DNA from: Cruorifilaria tuberocauda
Taxonomy: Eukaryota; Nematoda; Chromadorea; Rhabditida; Onchocercidae
Direction of reading: 5' to 3'
Length of the DNA stretch: 64,000 bases
Assembly (NCBI GenBank): GCA_013365365.1
Contig: JABVXU010000088.1
Span: forward strand, 101,510-165,509
The notes beneath the pieces were generated by a model. That model was not told where the DNA came from and did no database searches. It was given only the letters and a program-made list of their open reading frames with translations. Shown in pieces: positions 15,601-28,017 of the stretch. Within the stretch, counting starts at the first letter, position 1, and every line of letters begins with the position of its first letter. The position numbers were made by a program, and so were the translations under genes.

Positions 15601-18600
15601 TAAACCAATTTTTCAACGATACCCACGAGAATTGTTTGATTTTATTGCAATAAAAAACACATACTGCTTGTATGTGCAGCTTTATTTTTTACCTCTCAAT
15701 CTTCCATTTTCACCGTTACTTCCGCTTTCTGCTACCTCTCATCGATAGACTGATTGACGAGAATACAATTTCGCTATTATTGTCATCGAATCGGTAATTA
15801 ATCAAAGTGTTATAGCAAATTCTCAATGATTTCAGGGGATAATTAAATGAAATTTGCACATTTAATCAAGGAATTTCCAGAATAATAAGTTGAATTTCGA
15901 TCTAGTAGTTATGGGATTGTTCTGAAAGATAAAATATACTTCCCGACAATCTGTAATTTTCGCATAACACATACCTATATGTTTTTCTTAGAATAACTTT
16001 TGTATAAATTTCCTTATTGCATTGTTTACCTTATCAATACTGTTGCAGAATTATGCCAAATTTCGAAAGAAGAATTGATAAATCCAATGATTATTATAGA
16101 ATAAATCTTTTGATCAATGTCAACGAATAAATTTGAACAGTTTTAATAAATTATACTTTTACAGATGTGGTCTATGTGCTCTAAATACAAAACGACGAGC
16201 ATTGGATCAGATCGAACGTCAGTTGAAGAACGGATCAGCAAATCTGGAGATTGTTCCACGACTAATGAATAATAAGATAGATCTGGGAGATCCAAGATGT
16301 TTCACTCTTGAAAGCAAAAATATCGATGCGACAGATTCCAAGGATAATGAATACGGTAAGTAATTGCGTCAATAACTTTGAGCGATTCATTAGGATAGCG
16401 ATATTATATGCGATATTTATTACTACACGTTCTTACCTGGCAAAAACCACTTTTATTCCATCGTTGATCGTCTTATCAGTTCATCCATGCATTCACCTTT
16501 CATTCATTCCATTTAATCGAATTCCATTTAACCACTTTTCAATCGAATTCTATCCACCTGCTTACCTATTCGTCGAATCTTTTCGCTATGATAACTTACT
16601 GCCATTCGATGAAGTATTACTTAAAAAATAGTTCTTTCAATGCCTCAACTGTTAGTCTCATTTAGCTGTATCTGTATTGGAATATTTCTTCGTTTCACAA
16701 AAAGATAAATGATAAGAGATGATCTGTTCAACTGATTGTAATGTGATCCATCCAAGTGACCTTTATTGCTTATATCACTGCTCTTAGTTCCTTAATTTGT
16801 TGAAAATTTATGATTTCCAATTGTTGCAATACTTCCATAAGACTGAATTGTCAGCAATTAGAATCAAAGAAAATTGAAAGAGAGAAGCTATGAATAGATG
16901 ATAGGATTATTCAGAAGATTAGAAATAAAATTCACCTAAATTTTGAAGTAGAATGATTTATTAGCATGAATGTTTCAAAGCGATGCATAATAAACGATGA
17001 AGCCGATAGTCGAAAACTATTTCAATCAATTATAATTTATCAAGATGAAGGAAGCTTCTTACAAGCTTCTTTCATTCTGATCCATCTTCAAGCAGTTAAT
17101 TTTTTTTTCCTGTTTTTCTATCCAGAAGAAACCTCAACCAATTTGTCGGCATTTTTTCCAAAAAATTTTACTCACATTTTTTCCCAAAAAATTCACTTCT
17201 CTTCTTTTGTTGCCGCATATCCTTCAGCTTCTTCCAGCTTGTCTCCAATTTTTCTTCTTCTGCTTTTTCTTCTCTTTCTAAAAATGTTTTTATGAAGCTA
17301 CATTTTGCAGCAGACATCTAATAAGCATTTCCCAATTTATTTTCCCTTCCTTCCTTCCTTTTTTTATCTTTTAAAATTTGAAAATTTTCTGTTCAAATTT
17401 TATAGTATTAGTGAAACGGTGTGTGTGGCACTTACGGAGAGTTTTTTTCATTCGTATTAAATGTAATTGTTTTGGTAAGCATCGATTTCATTGATGGAAA
17501 AAGTGAAATGAAAAAGCGATCTTTATGCAATTTCCATGTCAAAGTAATTATTTCAAATAGGAAAAAAAGAAGGGAAAGATGGATTTTTTCTATTCTAAAA
17601 TTTCAATGAAAAAATTTTTTTATTTTCAAAATTCGAACCACATGTCTTGTTGTGATATCTTTGCAAATCACAAACTGTCAGCTTTTTCTTTGGGACTTTT
17701 TCCCACTAAATTTTTCCCTGTAACTTTTAGCAACATTACTTCATATCACTCACTAAATTTGCCAAACTTGAAAATTTTCAAAAATGCGAAAATATTATCC
17801 AATTTTTTTCAAGCATGGAACATCTTTTTTGGAGTGTATCCTGATTCTAAGTAATACATGAATTTGATTCAAAACACTTTGGAAGAGAATTTTAAATAAA
17901 ATTTAAATTTCCGAACAATTACACTCTTTTTAATTATTTTCATACTTGCAGACAATTTGACAAAAAATATTCGAACAGTAAACTATAATTTATAAAGGAA
18001 AAGATCATATTTCGATTTCGGTTTTTTTATATAAGATAAACTGTTAAAAGAGTATTTAAATTTAGTTCTTTCAAAGCCCATTTTCAACAATTGCAATTTT
18101 GTCCAAAGTAATAATTTTCCATACCATCAATTTATTGTCCATTATGGCCATCATTTAGTAAATATGGCTGGACGGCATTTTTTGGATACGAATTTGAATA
18201 TTTCAACTTTTTACCGAAAAAGAAGGAAATGGGAACAACTGTAGTTTTAGTCTCGAATATAAAACTGCAATTCAGGTTATTTCCAGTTCAGACTATTTGT
18301 AGTGTTTTTTCTGATTACTCCTGAATTAATAGCATGATTAAATAATCTGAAAAAGGTTCATTGAATTTGATATCTTAAAATGCTGTAGTCAATTTTGTAA
18401 AAGTGCAAACTTGCTATCATATGAGAAATGATATGAAATATAATTAAGATCAAATCGAAGCAACAGAAAATTTAAATTGATCAAAGAACTATTCTTTATT
18501 CAAACTATTCTTTAAACGCATTTTGACTAAAATAGTCTCCTAAAAACTATCAGAATCCGGAAGAAATCCGGAAGTGAATTTCATCTTAGCTCTTTTCTCA

Positions 18601-20376
18601 TTTCTAAAACTTTTGACTATTTATAAAGAAAAGTTCGCAACATTCGAATAACGCCTGCTTTTTCTTTCTTTTCCGAATTTTTCGCAAAATCAAATTTTCT
18701 GAAAAATAAATTCCAAACTTTTTCACAAATACGACAATAATTTCTTCAATAGTTTTTCCAAGTTGTGTAAAACTTCAGATCAGCCGCATATTTTGATATG
18801 ACCAACTGTTAACTGTATCTTTTAATGACTCTATTCAATAGCGGCGCAAATGGTATATTCAAGAAATGACAAAAAGAATTTGTCAATGATTTGTATTAGA
18901 CTCCTCAAATTCAAGCGTTAATTGGCTATTCATCAAGTTGAATAATGAAATGTATGAGGAACACGTAACTTAATGTGATGCAATTGGAGAAAAAATCAGA
19001 GAGTTGTACTGATAATAATGATCTGATACATAAATATTATCGAAGCTTTTTAACAACTGACAAATTGCTTTCGTTTTTTTTCGATGCAATTTGTTGGAGA
19101 GAAAATTATCGCTTCTACGCCACAAAGTTAAGTGTTTTTTTGAACTAAAAGTTATTATTTATATGTTTGAAACTTTTCTCGCTCAACTTATGCTTTTTTC
19201 TGCATAGATAGTTCCTGAAGATTTCAAGTTCAAGTTCATTTTACTTATTGAAAAAACTGAATGATTCAAATTTGTTGCGCATTGATTAAATTGCTCTAGC
19301 TTGTGTGAAACTTCAGATCAGCCGCATATTTTGATATGTCCTACTGTTAACTGTATTTTTTAATAATTCAATTCAATTAACTTAAGTGATCAATCTAACT
19401 CCTGATTAGCCTGTGGCCACCAATTTGCTTCCCTTAATGCTTTGACAATAATTAATTGTCACCGTTTGCACTGAGTATCCAAATTTCTGCATTATTTCTA
19501 TGATTTTATCATGAAATTGTTTTCGAAATTGAAAACAGCTTAATTGTTTTCTTGATAACATGAAGAATTCATGATCAAATAATGAATCACTTTTGATACT
19601 TTAAATTACCATTGAAAATTTCATGATTGTAAAAATCGAACGATAAATTTTACTTGGCTGAATTTAAAATGGGATAAAAATATTAATTTTCAAACATGCA
19701 GATAGTTTGGATTGTTATTAGTTCGATTATCAAATTGTTTGATGAGTTTCTTGTGATTTAGAAGCTGTCACATTCAGTTGATTCCTGAGCCAAAACAAAA
19801 AGTTCAAAAATACGAAAACTATCCAAATATGTCTGATGCTCATAATCAAAGCACCAAATCGTGAATTCAGTAATTTCGGAATCGTCCAATATTTCAGTCA
19901 CAACACTGACAGCTTTACGAAAAGCTGCTTCTTCACATCAATCGGTCACTCCATTGCGTCCATTACCGATCAAGAACAAGTAAGTTGCAGATTTTACACT
20001 TATTGTGGACATAAATTCCAAAATCAGAAGAAAGAAAAACGGTTTGTTCCTCAAATTTCCATGCTGACAATTGACAAATTTAATCTGATAAAAAGTTCAT
20101 TGTAAAGGTGTGTTACATATTTACCATTCATTCATCTTCTGTTAAATTAAGGTTAGATTCAATAGGTAAGTAATTTATTACAGTTCATCATCAGGCGCAT
20201 TTTGTGTTGCATTGCCAGCGACAATAACGAAAAAAGCTCTAAAAAGGACAGCTAAACGTATGGATGAAGCTGGCAGGAAGGCAAGAATTCTTGAAAATGC
20301 AATCACAAATATCGCGCAACGGAACAGACACCGGTCTATATTCCATTCCGTGGAACAATTGGCGCAATCCGGATGA
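12691..20376 (+). CDS. mab-23: DM-domain (Doublesex/MAB-3) transcription factor, mab-23-like
   Basis: DM-domain proteins are sex-determination and male-differentiation transcription factors that bind DNA through an intertwined double zinc module. Four exons join in phase: 12691-12791, 16165-16355, 19898-19979, 20184-20376, giving 188 aa. Exon 1 plus the start of exon 2 give the complete module. Ligands are C8, C11, H14, H24, C28, C33, C35 and C38, within CQLCANHG, KGHKQKCPYRHC and PCGLC. A basic recognition tail follows (NTKRRALDQIERQLK). The last exon has LPATITKKALK and RSIFHSVEQLAQ, which resemble what I remember of C. elegans MAB-23 outside the DM domain; that is the reason for the ortholog call, made from memory. 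The ATG directly follows TTATAG. Introns 1 and 2 are about 3.4 and 3.5 kb. Poly(A) signals AATAAA lie near 20473. The product may be shorter than the worm protein. Confidence 0.85.
12792..16164 (+). other. Intron 1 of the DM-domain gene
   Basis: It splits the zinc module between a Pro codon and the CGLC motif. It carries a CT-rich tract (15567-15590) and no supportable nested gene. Confidence 0.7.
15567..15590. repeat. CT-rich simple repeat
   Basis: Pyrimidine tract of CTCTC units inside intron 1 of the DM-domain gene. Confidence 0.7.
18762..18839. repeat. Intronic direct repeat, copy 1
   Basis: The copy runs from AAGTTGTGTAAAACTTC to ATTCAAT. The core CTTCAGATCAGCCGCATATT and its flank through TTTTGATATG are identical in copy 2. 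A second conserved block is ACTGTTAACTGTAT. Confidence 0.85.
19299..19376. repeat. Intronic direct repeat, copy 2
   Basis: Same orientation as copy 1, 537 bases downstream and roughly 85-90% identical by eye. Both copies lie in the intron between the DM-domain exon and the C-terminal exons. Confidence 0.85.
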
Positions 20377-21735
20377 CTGTGATTTCTGTGCTTACAAGAA
20401 AATGAAAATCCGAAGCGATTCGAACCTTTTTTTTATCTTTAAACCGAAAGATGCATACTCTGCAAATATTGTAATAAATAAAACATTAGTATGTGCAAGA
20501 GATTTACTCATCAGGAAATGAAAATCAATCAATATTGCTATTATCAGTGCTGTGAAATCATTAAGAAATGATAACTATTTACAGAATAAATATTTTTTTT
20601 TTCCTGAATTTACTAATATAAATAAAATCACTATATAAGGAACTCAAAAGATTAGAGTTATGCGACTGAAAGCGCAAGCAATACCTTTCTTCTTTCCTTC
20701 GAATATAGGTGAAATCAGGAATCTAAAGATTCAGAAATTAGGTTAAGTATGACTTCAGACCTTTTATCGTTTACTTTTACTTCATTCAGCTTTCTTCCTT
20801 AGCAAGGATCAACAGCAATAAAATTACCGTTCAATCACACGAATATAACAAATCTTCCGTATTTAATATTTTGAGTTAGTGATAAAAGCAAAAGTAATTA
20901 GATGATATGAGGAATTTGTTAAAGCTTTTCAAATATCGATCAATTTACTATTAAGTAAAGTGATAAATAAGATCAGTAATTTTTATTTTTTATATTGACA
21001 ATAAAAATTATTAATGTTTTTCTTATTTGAGAATGGCAAAAAAATAGATTACAGATTGCTTCTTATCAGTAATATGCTGGCCGATAGAATTGAAAGTATT
21101 TCTGTTATATTACATATAAAGTAAGAAGTAAAGGAAGTGCAAGAAGATAAGGTCAGAATTTTCAACAATATAATTTATGGATTTCTCTTCAATTAGCAAG
21201 GAATATTTCATTTCAAAGCAGACTGGCAGACACTTTTAGATCTTAGAGCATAAACGAATCTTTGATAAACGAGAAGTTTTGATATATCGAAAATCACAAA
21301 AGTTCAAATTGTCTAAACGATCAATCAATAGGATGAATAGTGTAAATGAACAGGTAAATAATGAAATTATTGTGAGAAATGAAATATCAAATTAATTTGA
21401 ATTCAGATGTGAGAAAACGACGGTAAATAAGTAAACAAATTAGTGCAAAGTAAATGAATGAATAAATTATTTGCAAATAAGTTTCATATTACTTCCAACA
21501 ATTCCAACAATTAGCCTGGACAGGTACTAAGACTATTTGTGCATGCCGAAATGTCTGAGGGTTGTAAGAAGAAATTAAATAGGATCAGTTAGCATGCGCA
21601 GATGTTTTCTACTTGGAAACTAATTGAAGAGGAATTGGTCGCTTCGCAAGTATAACGCCGCAATTACTTATGATTTATGCTTATAATCGTTGTTTGCTCG
21701 AAGCATATCACCAACGTAATAAAATCCAATTATTC

Positions 21736-21776
21736 TTTCCTCCCTCTCTCCCTCTCTCTCTCCCTCCCTCTCTCTT
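21736..21776. repeat. CT-rich simple repeat
   Basis: Forty-base pyrimidine tract of CCCTCTCTC units. Confidence 0.8.
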
Positions 21777-23779
21777 GATTATGAAAAAGAGGAGCAGTGC
21801 AAAAGAACAATATTCATCATATGATTTACTGTTACGAGTGTTAGTTAAAGATTAATTGCTGGAGTTAAAAAATCAGTTTTTATTGAACGAAATTAATGTA
21901 AACGCTTATGTTTACAGTTTTTTCAATTCTAATTTTTTATGACTTTTTTTCTAATCATTAAAATAATAAAAAACTTAATTGATAATTAAAAACTTTTATG
22001 ATTGTCATCCTGTTATTATTTCATATTGGAATACTTGCAATTATAATAATATCTATTTCATTCCTGAATTTATATTTTTAATTATAACAATTTTCACTTT
22101 ATAGATATATCCTTTAGAAAGAAATGATAACTAAAAATAAAATGAAACATTAAAATAAATGGTAAGTGGTAATTGCAAAGACTCTTTTAATTGAAAAATA
22201 TTTCGATTTTGAACTAAACGAAATTTCAAGAAAATAAGACTCATAGAACTGGAATGCAGGATCGAAGAATACTGTTATGGATTCTTATTAACTCAGAGAT
22301 TTCTCAAATAAAATATGCTAGCTTTTCTGAGAGAGCCAATAATTGTATGCACTTCCAAAGTTGAAAAATCACCTCTACGAACTTCGTTCAAATTCATTCT
22401 AATTTCATATTCCTCTACGTGACTGAGTGCATTTAAATAAAATCATTCATCCGAGACGAAAATTGCTTTAGAATTGTTAATTCAATTATCGAGAGAATTT
22501 TTGCAATGAATTTGAAGAAATGAAAATTTGACTTCAGCTTATTAATTTAATCGATTAAAAAGTATGCAATACAGAATGAACAACTTGAAATTGAATTTGT
22601 GAAATTTCGAATTTTCTATTTACCAATCAGTGAAGAATGCCATGAAAATTGATAATTTCAAATTGAAATTGAGAATTAGGATATTTTTAATTTTGCAAAA
22701 ATTTTGGCTGAAACCCAAAATAAGATTTCCCAAAATCAATCATAGTTCCTTTAACAAACGCTGTTATTTCGAAAGTGAGCATTTCTGAAAATTTCAAATG
22801 AATAGAACAAAATTATTATTGCAATTCTGCATTATTGGAATGAATGCGCAAAATTATTTGATTTGAGAATATCAACATGAAATGTTAAAACTATGCAAAT
22901 GAAGAACTTTTGCATGAGAATAAGCATTGTGATAAAAGGAAATTCTCTTCCCTTCAAAAAAATGTTCGTTTTAGCAAATTTGTCCGAAGTACAAACGGAC
23001 ATAAGCAATGTTTTCTTATTTAATTTAATCAAATATATGAAAATTCCTTTCAAATCAATTTTGATTGTTTATTCTAAAAGTTTTTGCAAGCGTTCTTTCA
23101 ATTCTTCTTTCTCATTCTCATGCTTTCAGTTCATTTCTCTCATCCAATATTTTCCCACTACCTTTTTAGCAATTAATTCCTCCTCAAATCTCTTTAAAGT
23201 TTCTATCTGCCCTTTGGAAATATTTTCCCAATGAAAATTGTCGTGATGTTTTTATATTATTCATTAATTGTTTATTTGTTTTATATTAATCGTTTTATTT
23301 ATGGAAGCAATAATTTCATTTTATGAAAGCAATAATGAAACTTTTGGGATCGATAACTTAAAATTTGTTGTATTAAAATATTACTCATTCTTTTACTCAT
23401 ACTACAAGCATTTAAACTTGACCTTGATATCTCACGACCTCTCGTGACCCTGGTGTATTATTATAACTCATTCGATATCTTTTCTTAACTCTCATTGTCT
23501 TTTCCGAGATCTTTCTCAATTCAAACTTTTTTAGAGACTTTTTCCCGAATTAAACTCCAGAAGTATTTGTCAAAATCCCATAATTTTTTTGCGACCACAA
23601 ATCAAAAGTGTAGAAAATGTGATCATTTAAGATAATTGCTAACGAATTGATATGTATATCTCACTGATTAATTTGAAATGAATTTAATTTGATGAGATCA
23701 CATTTTCATTTTTCATACTTCAATTAATTCCAAAGATTTTATTTTTGTTTTTAGACTTAACGAGAAATGACTATGTCAA

Positions 23780-23821
23780 GAAAGAGCGAAAGAGAGAGTG
23801 AGGAAAGAGGAAAAGAAAAAG
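23780..23821. repeat. GA-rich simple repeat
   Basis: Purine tract of AAAGAG/GAGAG units just 5' of an exon-like segment. Confidence 0.7.
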
Positions 23822-25359
23822 TTGTTTACTGCTAACAGAAATTATTAAAATTATTTCTATTTGAATTTTATTTTCAGAAGAAGGAAAAATTTCTTGGCTG
23901 CATCATATCATTGATAATAAATCTGCACAATCAATGCTTGTATTAACTGATAAAAGATTAGACAAATTTACAATTTTAGCAGCTAAATTACGTTTGTGTT
24001 TCCAAATAAATTTTCTTCTTTATATTTTTTAAATTTCATTTTAGAAAATTTAAGTTTCCTCTGGGAAGTGCATTGCATGTGCTTCCTTATTTTGCATTAA
24101 TTAGCAGCACTCATGCATTTCTTTTTCTATTTTGCTAAAAGATTTTACTAGTTTGATATCATTCATATCAAACCAACAATTTATCAGTAATCTTCTTCGC
24201 CTTACACATTATCAGGTTGGCCTTCACGACAGAAGGAAGTCAGTATTTCATGAAAATTCTCGGAGGAACTATCTAACTGACAGATATCTTCAACTATCTG
24301 TGCTTTGAAACTTTATTCTATTTTTACTTATCTCTCTACTCGAAGAATTCTTTTCATTTAAAGTTAAAACATTTTCATTTTTAATTCATCATGAAGGAAG
24401 TGACTATTCACTGAATTTCATGAATTCTTCGCAGAATAAATATTTAATTTTATGTATTTCTCGGTTTCCTCATTCGTTCTCTTCATGATTTTCAATTTTC
24501 GTTTTAATTTAAATTCAGTTATGAAAGTCAAGAATTTTGTTTTATCAGACGACATTAACAGAGTGAAAAGAATTGAGCGGAAATGTCACTGCGTCTTTTC
24601 TAACAGTGCTATTTCGTTCACGTGATTTTTCAGCTTTTCAAAATAAAGCTAATGAAAATTGCAGGAAGGTAGGTGGGAAATGTGATGTAATCTGGGACAA
24701 GGAAATGATAGCAATTAAATTTAAATTTTCACCGTTCGATATCTAAAGATGAGATCACCTCTCCGAAACTCTTCTTTACTGTTAAATTCCAAGTAAATAC
24801 TTGGCTTTCAATTCGTGTTTTAAAAGTCCTGCATGTTCTTTGGACTTCAGTTGTTAAAACCGAATCGTATAAACAAGTGATTCCAATATTTTATCGATAA
24901 TAGTTCAATTAAAATATGGAATAATGAAAAAAGAACATCTTTATGCTTTAATATGAAAATCTTAATTAAATCTTTGTGAAACTAAGAATTTCAGGTGATT
25001 CTTCATTTCCGTGTCCGATTTGCTATAAACATTCCAATATTAATTTGAGATCACTGTTAATCTTACTGATAAGAGTTGTAGATGGATTTAGATCGATGAC
25101 TGAACAGGTAATATCATGTAGATAAATTTTGAGAAGAAAATCAGAATAGTTAACTTATGCTAACTTTGATAATTTCTAATAATCAGCATTTAATTTAGGA
25201 ATGAAATAAGGCATTTATTTTGGGAAGAAGTTGTGAGCAGTTTAATGCTATCTTTTGTGTAATATATATCAATCAATACGTTATGCAAAATTCTTCATGA
25301 TTAGCATAATAAGCTAAGAACATCCATCCTTCGACTATTTAAATAGCACTGACAATTTC

Positions 25360-25390
25360 AGTGAGAGAGAAAGCGAGGAAGAGAGAAGAA
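25360..25390. repeat. GA-rich simple repeat
   Basis: Short GAGAGAGAAAG tract. Confidence 0.6.
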
Positions 25391-27689
25391 ATTTTTTTAA
25401 GGAAAAACTGCAAATGAATGATTGCAATTTGAACACTTGCAATTCTGACTTTGCAATTCATATTCTCTTTTATTTCCTCTGAGACAAGTAGCAATTTTCT
25501 TTTGTCAATTATTCTGCTACTAAGATTTTATTAACTCTAAGTGATTTAAGTGTTTAATTAATCTAAGGCCTAATAAATGCTTGAGAAAAACCAAATTAAA
25601 TTAGCAATATGACATCATAGCAAGCATTCAAAGTATATGAATAAACTTGCTAGATGAAGTTAAAATACAACCACAAGAAGATAATTTCTGAGGTTTGATC
25701 GGATAGTAGAGACAGTGAGAATCCTTGCTAATGACACTGAGAGCAATTGTTAAGGTGATAATGACAGTGATTATTGATGATAAGCCGAATAGTTACATTG
25801 CATATACTCCCTTCGGTACTTGCTATTGATTTAATCGATATATGAACAGAGGACATGTAATCATGTGATCATCATTAATCATCCGATCGATCATCATTTA
25901 TGAAAGTTGGAACTAATTACACCGAGAAATCTTATGTTCATACAGTAATGAAAAAACTAGTAGTTCTTCGAAGATGAGATAGTAAAAAGGCTCGACTACC
26001 GGTAAATTTGAGGTATTGAACAAAGATTAAGATATCTGATACAAAGGATTTTGATGATAGAATGAATGCAAAGATACCTTAATTATTTTAATAAAGTTAT
26101 TTCAAGTTTCTGGCAATATTTACCTATGTGAGATTATGTTTTGTAATGAGAGATAAATTTATGCTTAAATTAAGATATTACATTTGACAATTTTCGTACA
26201 AATAATACTTAATTCAATTTCACAGATTTTGCAGTAAAAAAATTTTTTGTTATTTTATAATAGGTAATTCAATTCAAAATTGCGAAAAAACACATTAAAT
26301 TCAGAACTTGAGGAAATTAATTTCATTTCAAATTTGAAATAAGTATCACACATGCTAAAATAAATCAAATTTATTACTTTCCCCGATCCTACCTTTTTTC
26401 CATGACATTGGAAATTTTCTTTTTCGCACGAGTGCAACCTTTTCAAGCTTCCATCAAAAAAAAAATTTTTTTTATAAGAAATAGCTATGACGAATTAATC
26501 ATGATAGCCTTGTTAAGAGATTCCTAGTAGTGATATGAAGTGCTATCAAATGATTCAGAGTTCTGATTCCTGGCCCAACAATTGTATTCAAAATTTAATG
26601 AACTATGTTTCAAACAAATACTGCTACACTATTGAATTACCAAATATTTTTATAAGAATAATCAAAGTAGATTAAGAACAGGAAGACTTACTTACTTTGT
26701 TGAGAAGTTTCGTAGCATAAAAAGAAATTGCAAGTAAACACTGTTAATTAGATAAGAACCAAAAAGAATACTGGTTTTTTTCCAGATTCCTGGAATGCTC
26801 TGTGGAATTTTTTGAAAATTTGAATGACTGTCATAAAATTTCAACTCAATATCGGTTACATGAACCGATTTTCGACTACAATTCTGAAATAGTTTAATCG
26901 AAATTTATCATTTGATTTAACTCGACATGTATTTTAGTCCTTGAACTTTGAACAACTAACTAATCAATGATTCAAATGAATTAATAACTCAAATGCAGAT
27001 AATTTAACAACTAATTCTCATTCATGGGAGGAAAAAGGAATTGGCCAATATTGTCTTTGCCAAGCTATGCTAGGTGGAACATCTGCGTCTTTCCTCATTA
27101 ATTTTAATGAAAATTTAACTGTTGATAAAAAACTGCAATATTGTTGGCCAACTTATCCAACAAAATTTTATCATTTTCATCCTTGAATAACTTTGAATTA
27201 CTTTGTAGCATAGTTAAATTTTTTTTGTATTAATTCAAGAAAAGTATCAAACATTGAAAAGGGAAAAGAATGAGAAGTTCCGTTCTTTTCAATGCAAATC
27301 TTGAATTTTTATTAGAATTATCCTTTTCTTATTATATTTTGGTTCTTTGCAAATTTTGAACTGAAAAAATGTGAAATGACGAAAGGATCAAATCAGACGA
27401 CAAAATGCAAATGCGAATTGAAAGACTCTGTTGTCGACAAGTAGAAAATATCTGAAAAAATTTCCGTTTGCTTCTAATATTCGCTCTTACTCACTTAGAG
27501 CGCACTCATAATTCAAATATTTCCCCCATATCATATTCCGCCTATCAAGCCTAGCAGATCCAGAAACTAAAGATGTATAAAAACAATAATATTATGCTTA
27601 GTGATTACGCAATGCCATATTACTCTGAACTTTTGCTCTCATTGTTGTGTCAGTTTCAGATTTCACCGTACTATGAATAATCTTCATAA

Positions 27690-27757
27690 CGTAGATAACG
27701 TGAGGATTTTCACTTTGCTAGAAGGAAGATGATATGAAATCCTTCACGTTATCCACG
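27690..27757. other. miRNA-like hairpin candidate
   Basis: The arm 27690-27710 (CGTAGATAACGTGAGGATTT) pairs with 27736-27757 (AAATCCTTCACGTTATCCACG region). This gives about 20 base pairs with one bulge and one mismatch, across a 25-base loop. Stem length and loop size suit an animal pre-miRNA. I do not recognise either arm as a known miRNA. It lies just upstream of a dispersed repeat copy. Confidence 0.4.
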
Positions 27758-27794
27758 GCATGGAGTAATAAATAAGCCTATTATCATGTCCCGT

Positions 27795-28017
27795 TTTTAC
27801 TTCAATAAAACTAATCGACAGATATTTAAAAATCGACTGAATTTAACTCAATATTTGATCAATAGTTTTGATAAGAATATAATTCAGATTAGATGGCAAA
27901 GAATGCAAATTTTTTCTTGGTTCATTATAAGTTGAACCGTAATACCTGTTTCCTGAAAATTTTTTTAATAACTGATAATCAGAATAACATTTTCTGAGTA
28001 ATTAGAAATGAAAAACT
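27795..28017. repeat. Dispersed repeat, copy A
   Basis: Shares a collinear run of blocks with 42188-42465. Blocks include CTTCAAT(A/G)AAACTAA, ATCAATAGTTTTGAT, GTTAGATGGCAAA or ATTAGATGGCAAA, TTTTCTTGG and AATTAGAAATGAAAAA. It is diverged, with indels and no coding capacity. It may be an old non-autonomous element. Confidence 0.75.

Larger units (their letters stand above)
16356..19897 (+). other. Intron 2 of the DM-domain gene
   Basis: About 3.5 kb, AT-rich. It holds a duplicated element of about 78 bases (18762-18839 and 19299-19376). A short frame at 19770-19855 (IPEPKQKVQKYENYP) looks protein-like, but its phase does not match exon 2 and it ends in TGA, so it is left out of the gene model. 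Confidence 0.6.
20377..27680. other. Long intergenic region with doubtful exon-like pieces
   Basis: No gene is established here. Simple repeats occur at 21736-21776, 23780-23821 and 25360-25390. Five plus-strand open segments with splice-like borders were noticed at 23878-23991, 24995-25107, 26559-26666, 26786-26891 and 26999-27186. The first three join in phase; the last two do not. No start exon or known family was found. Confidence 0.5.
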
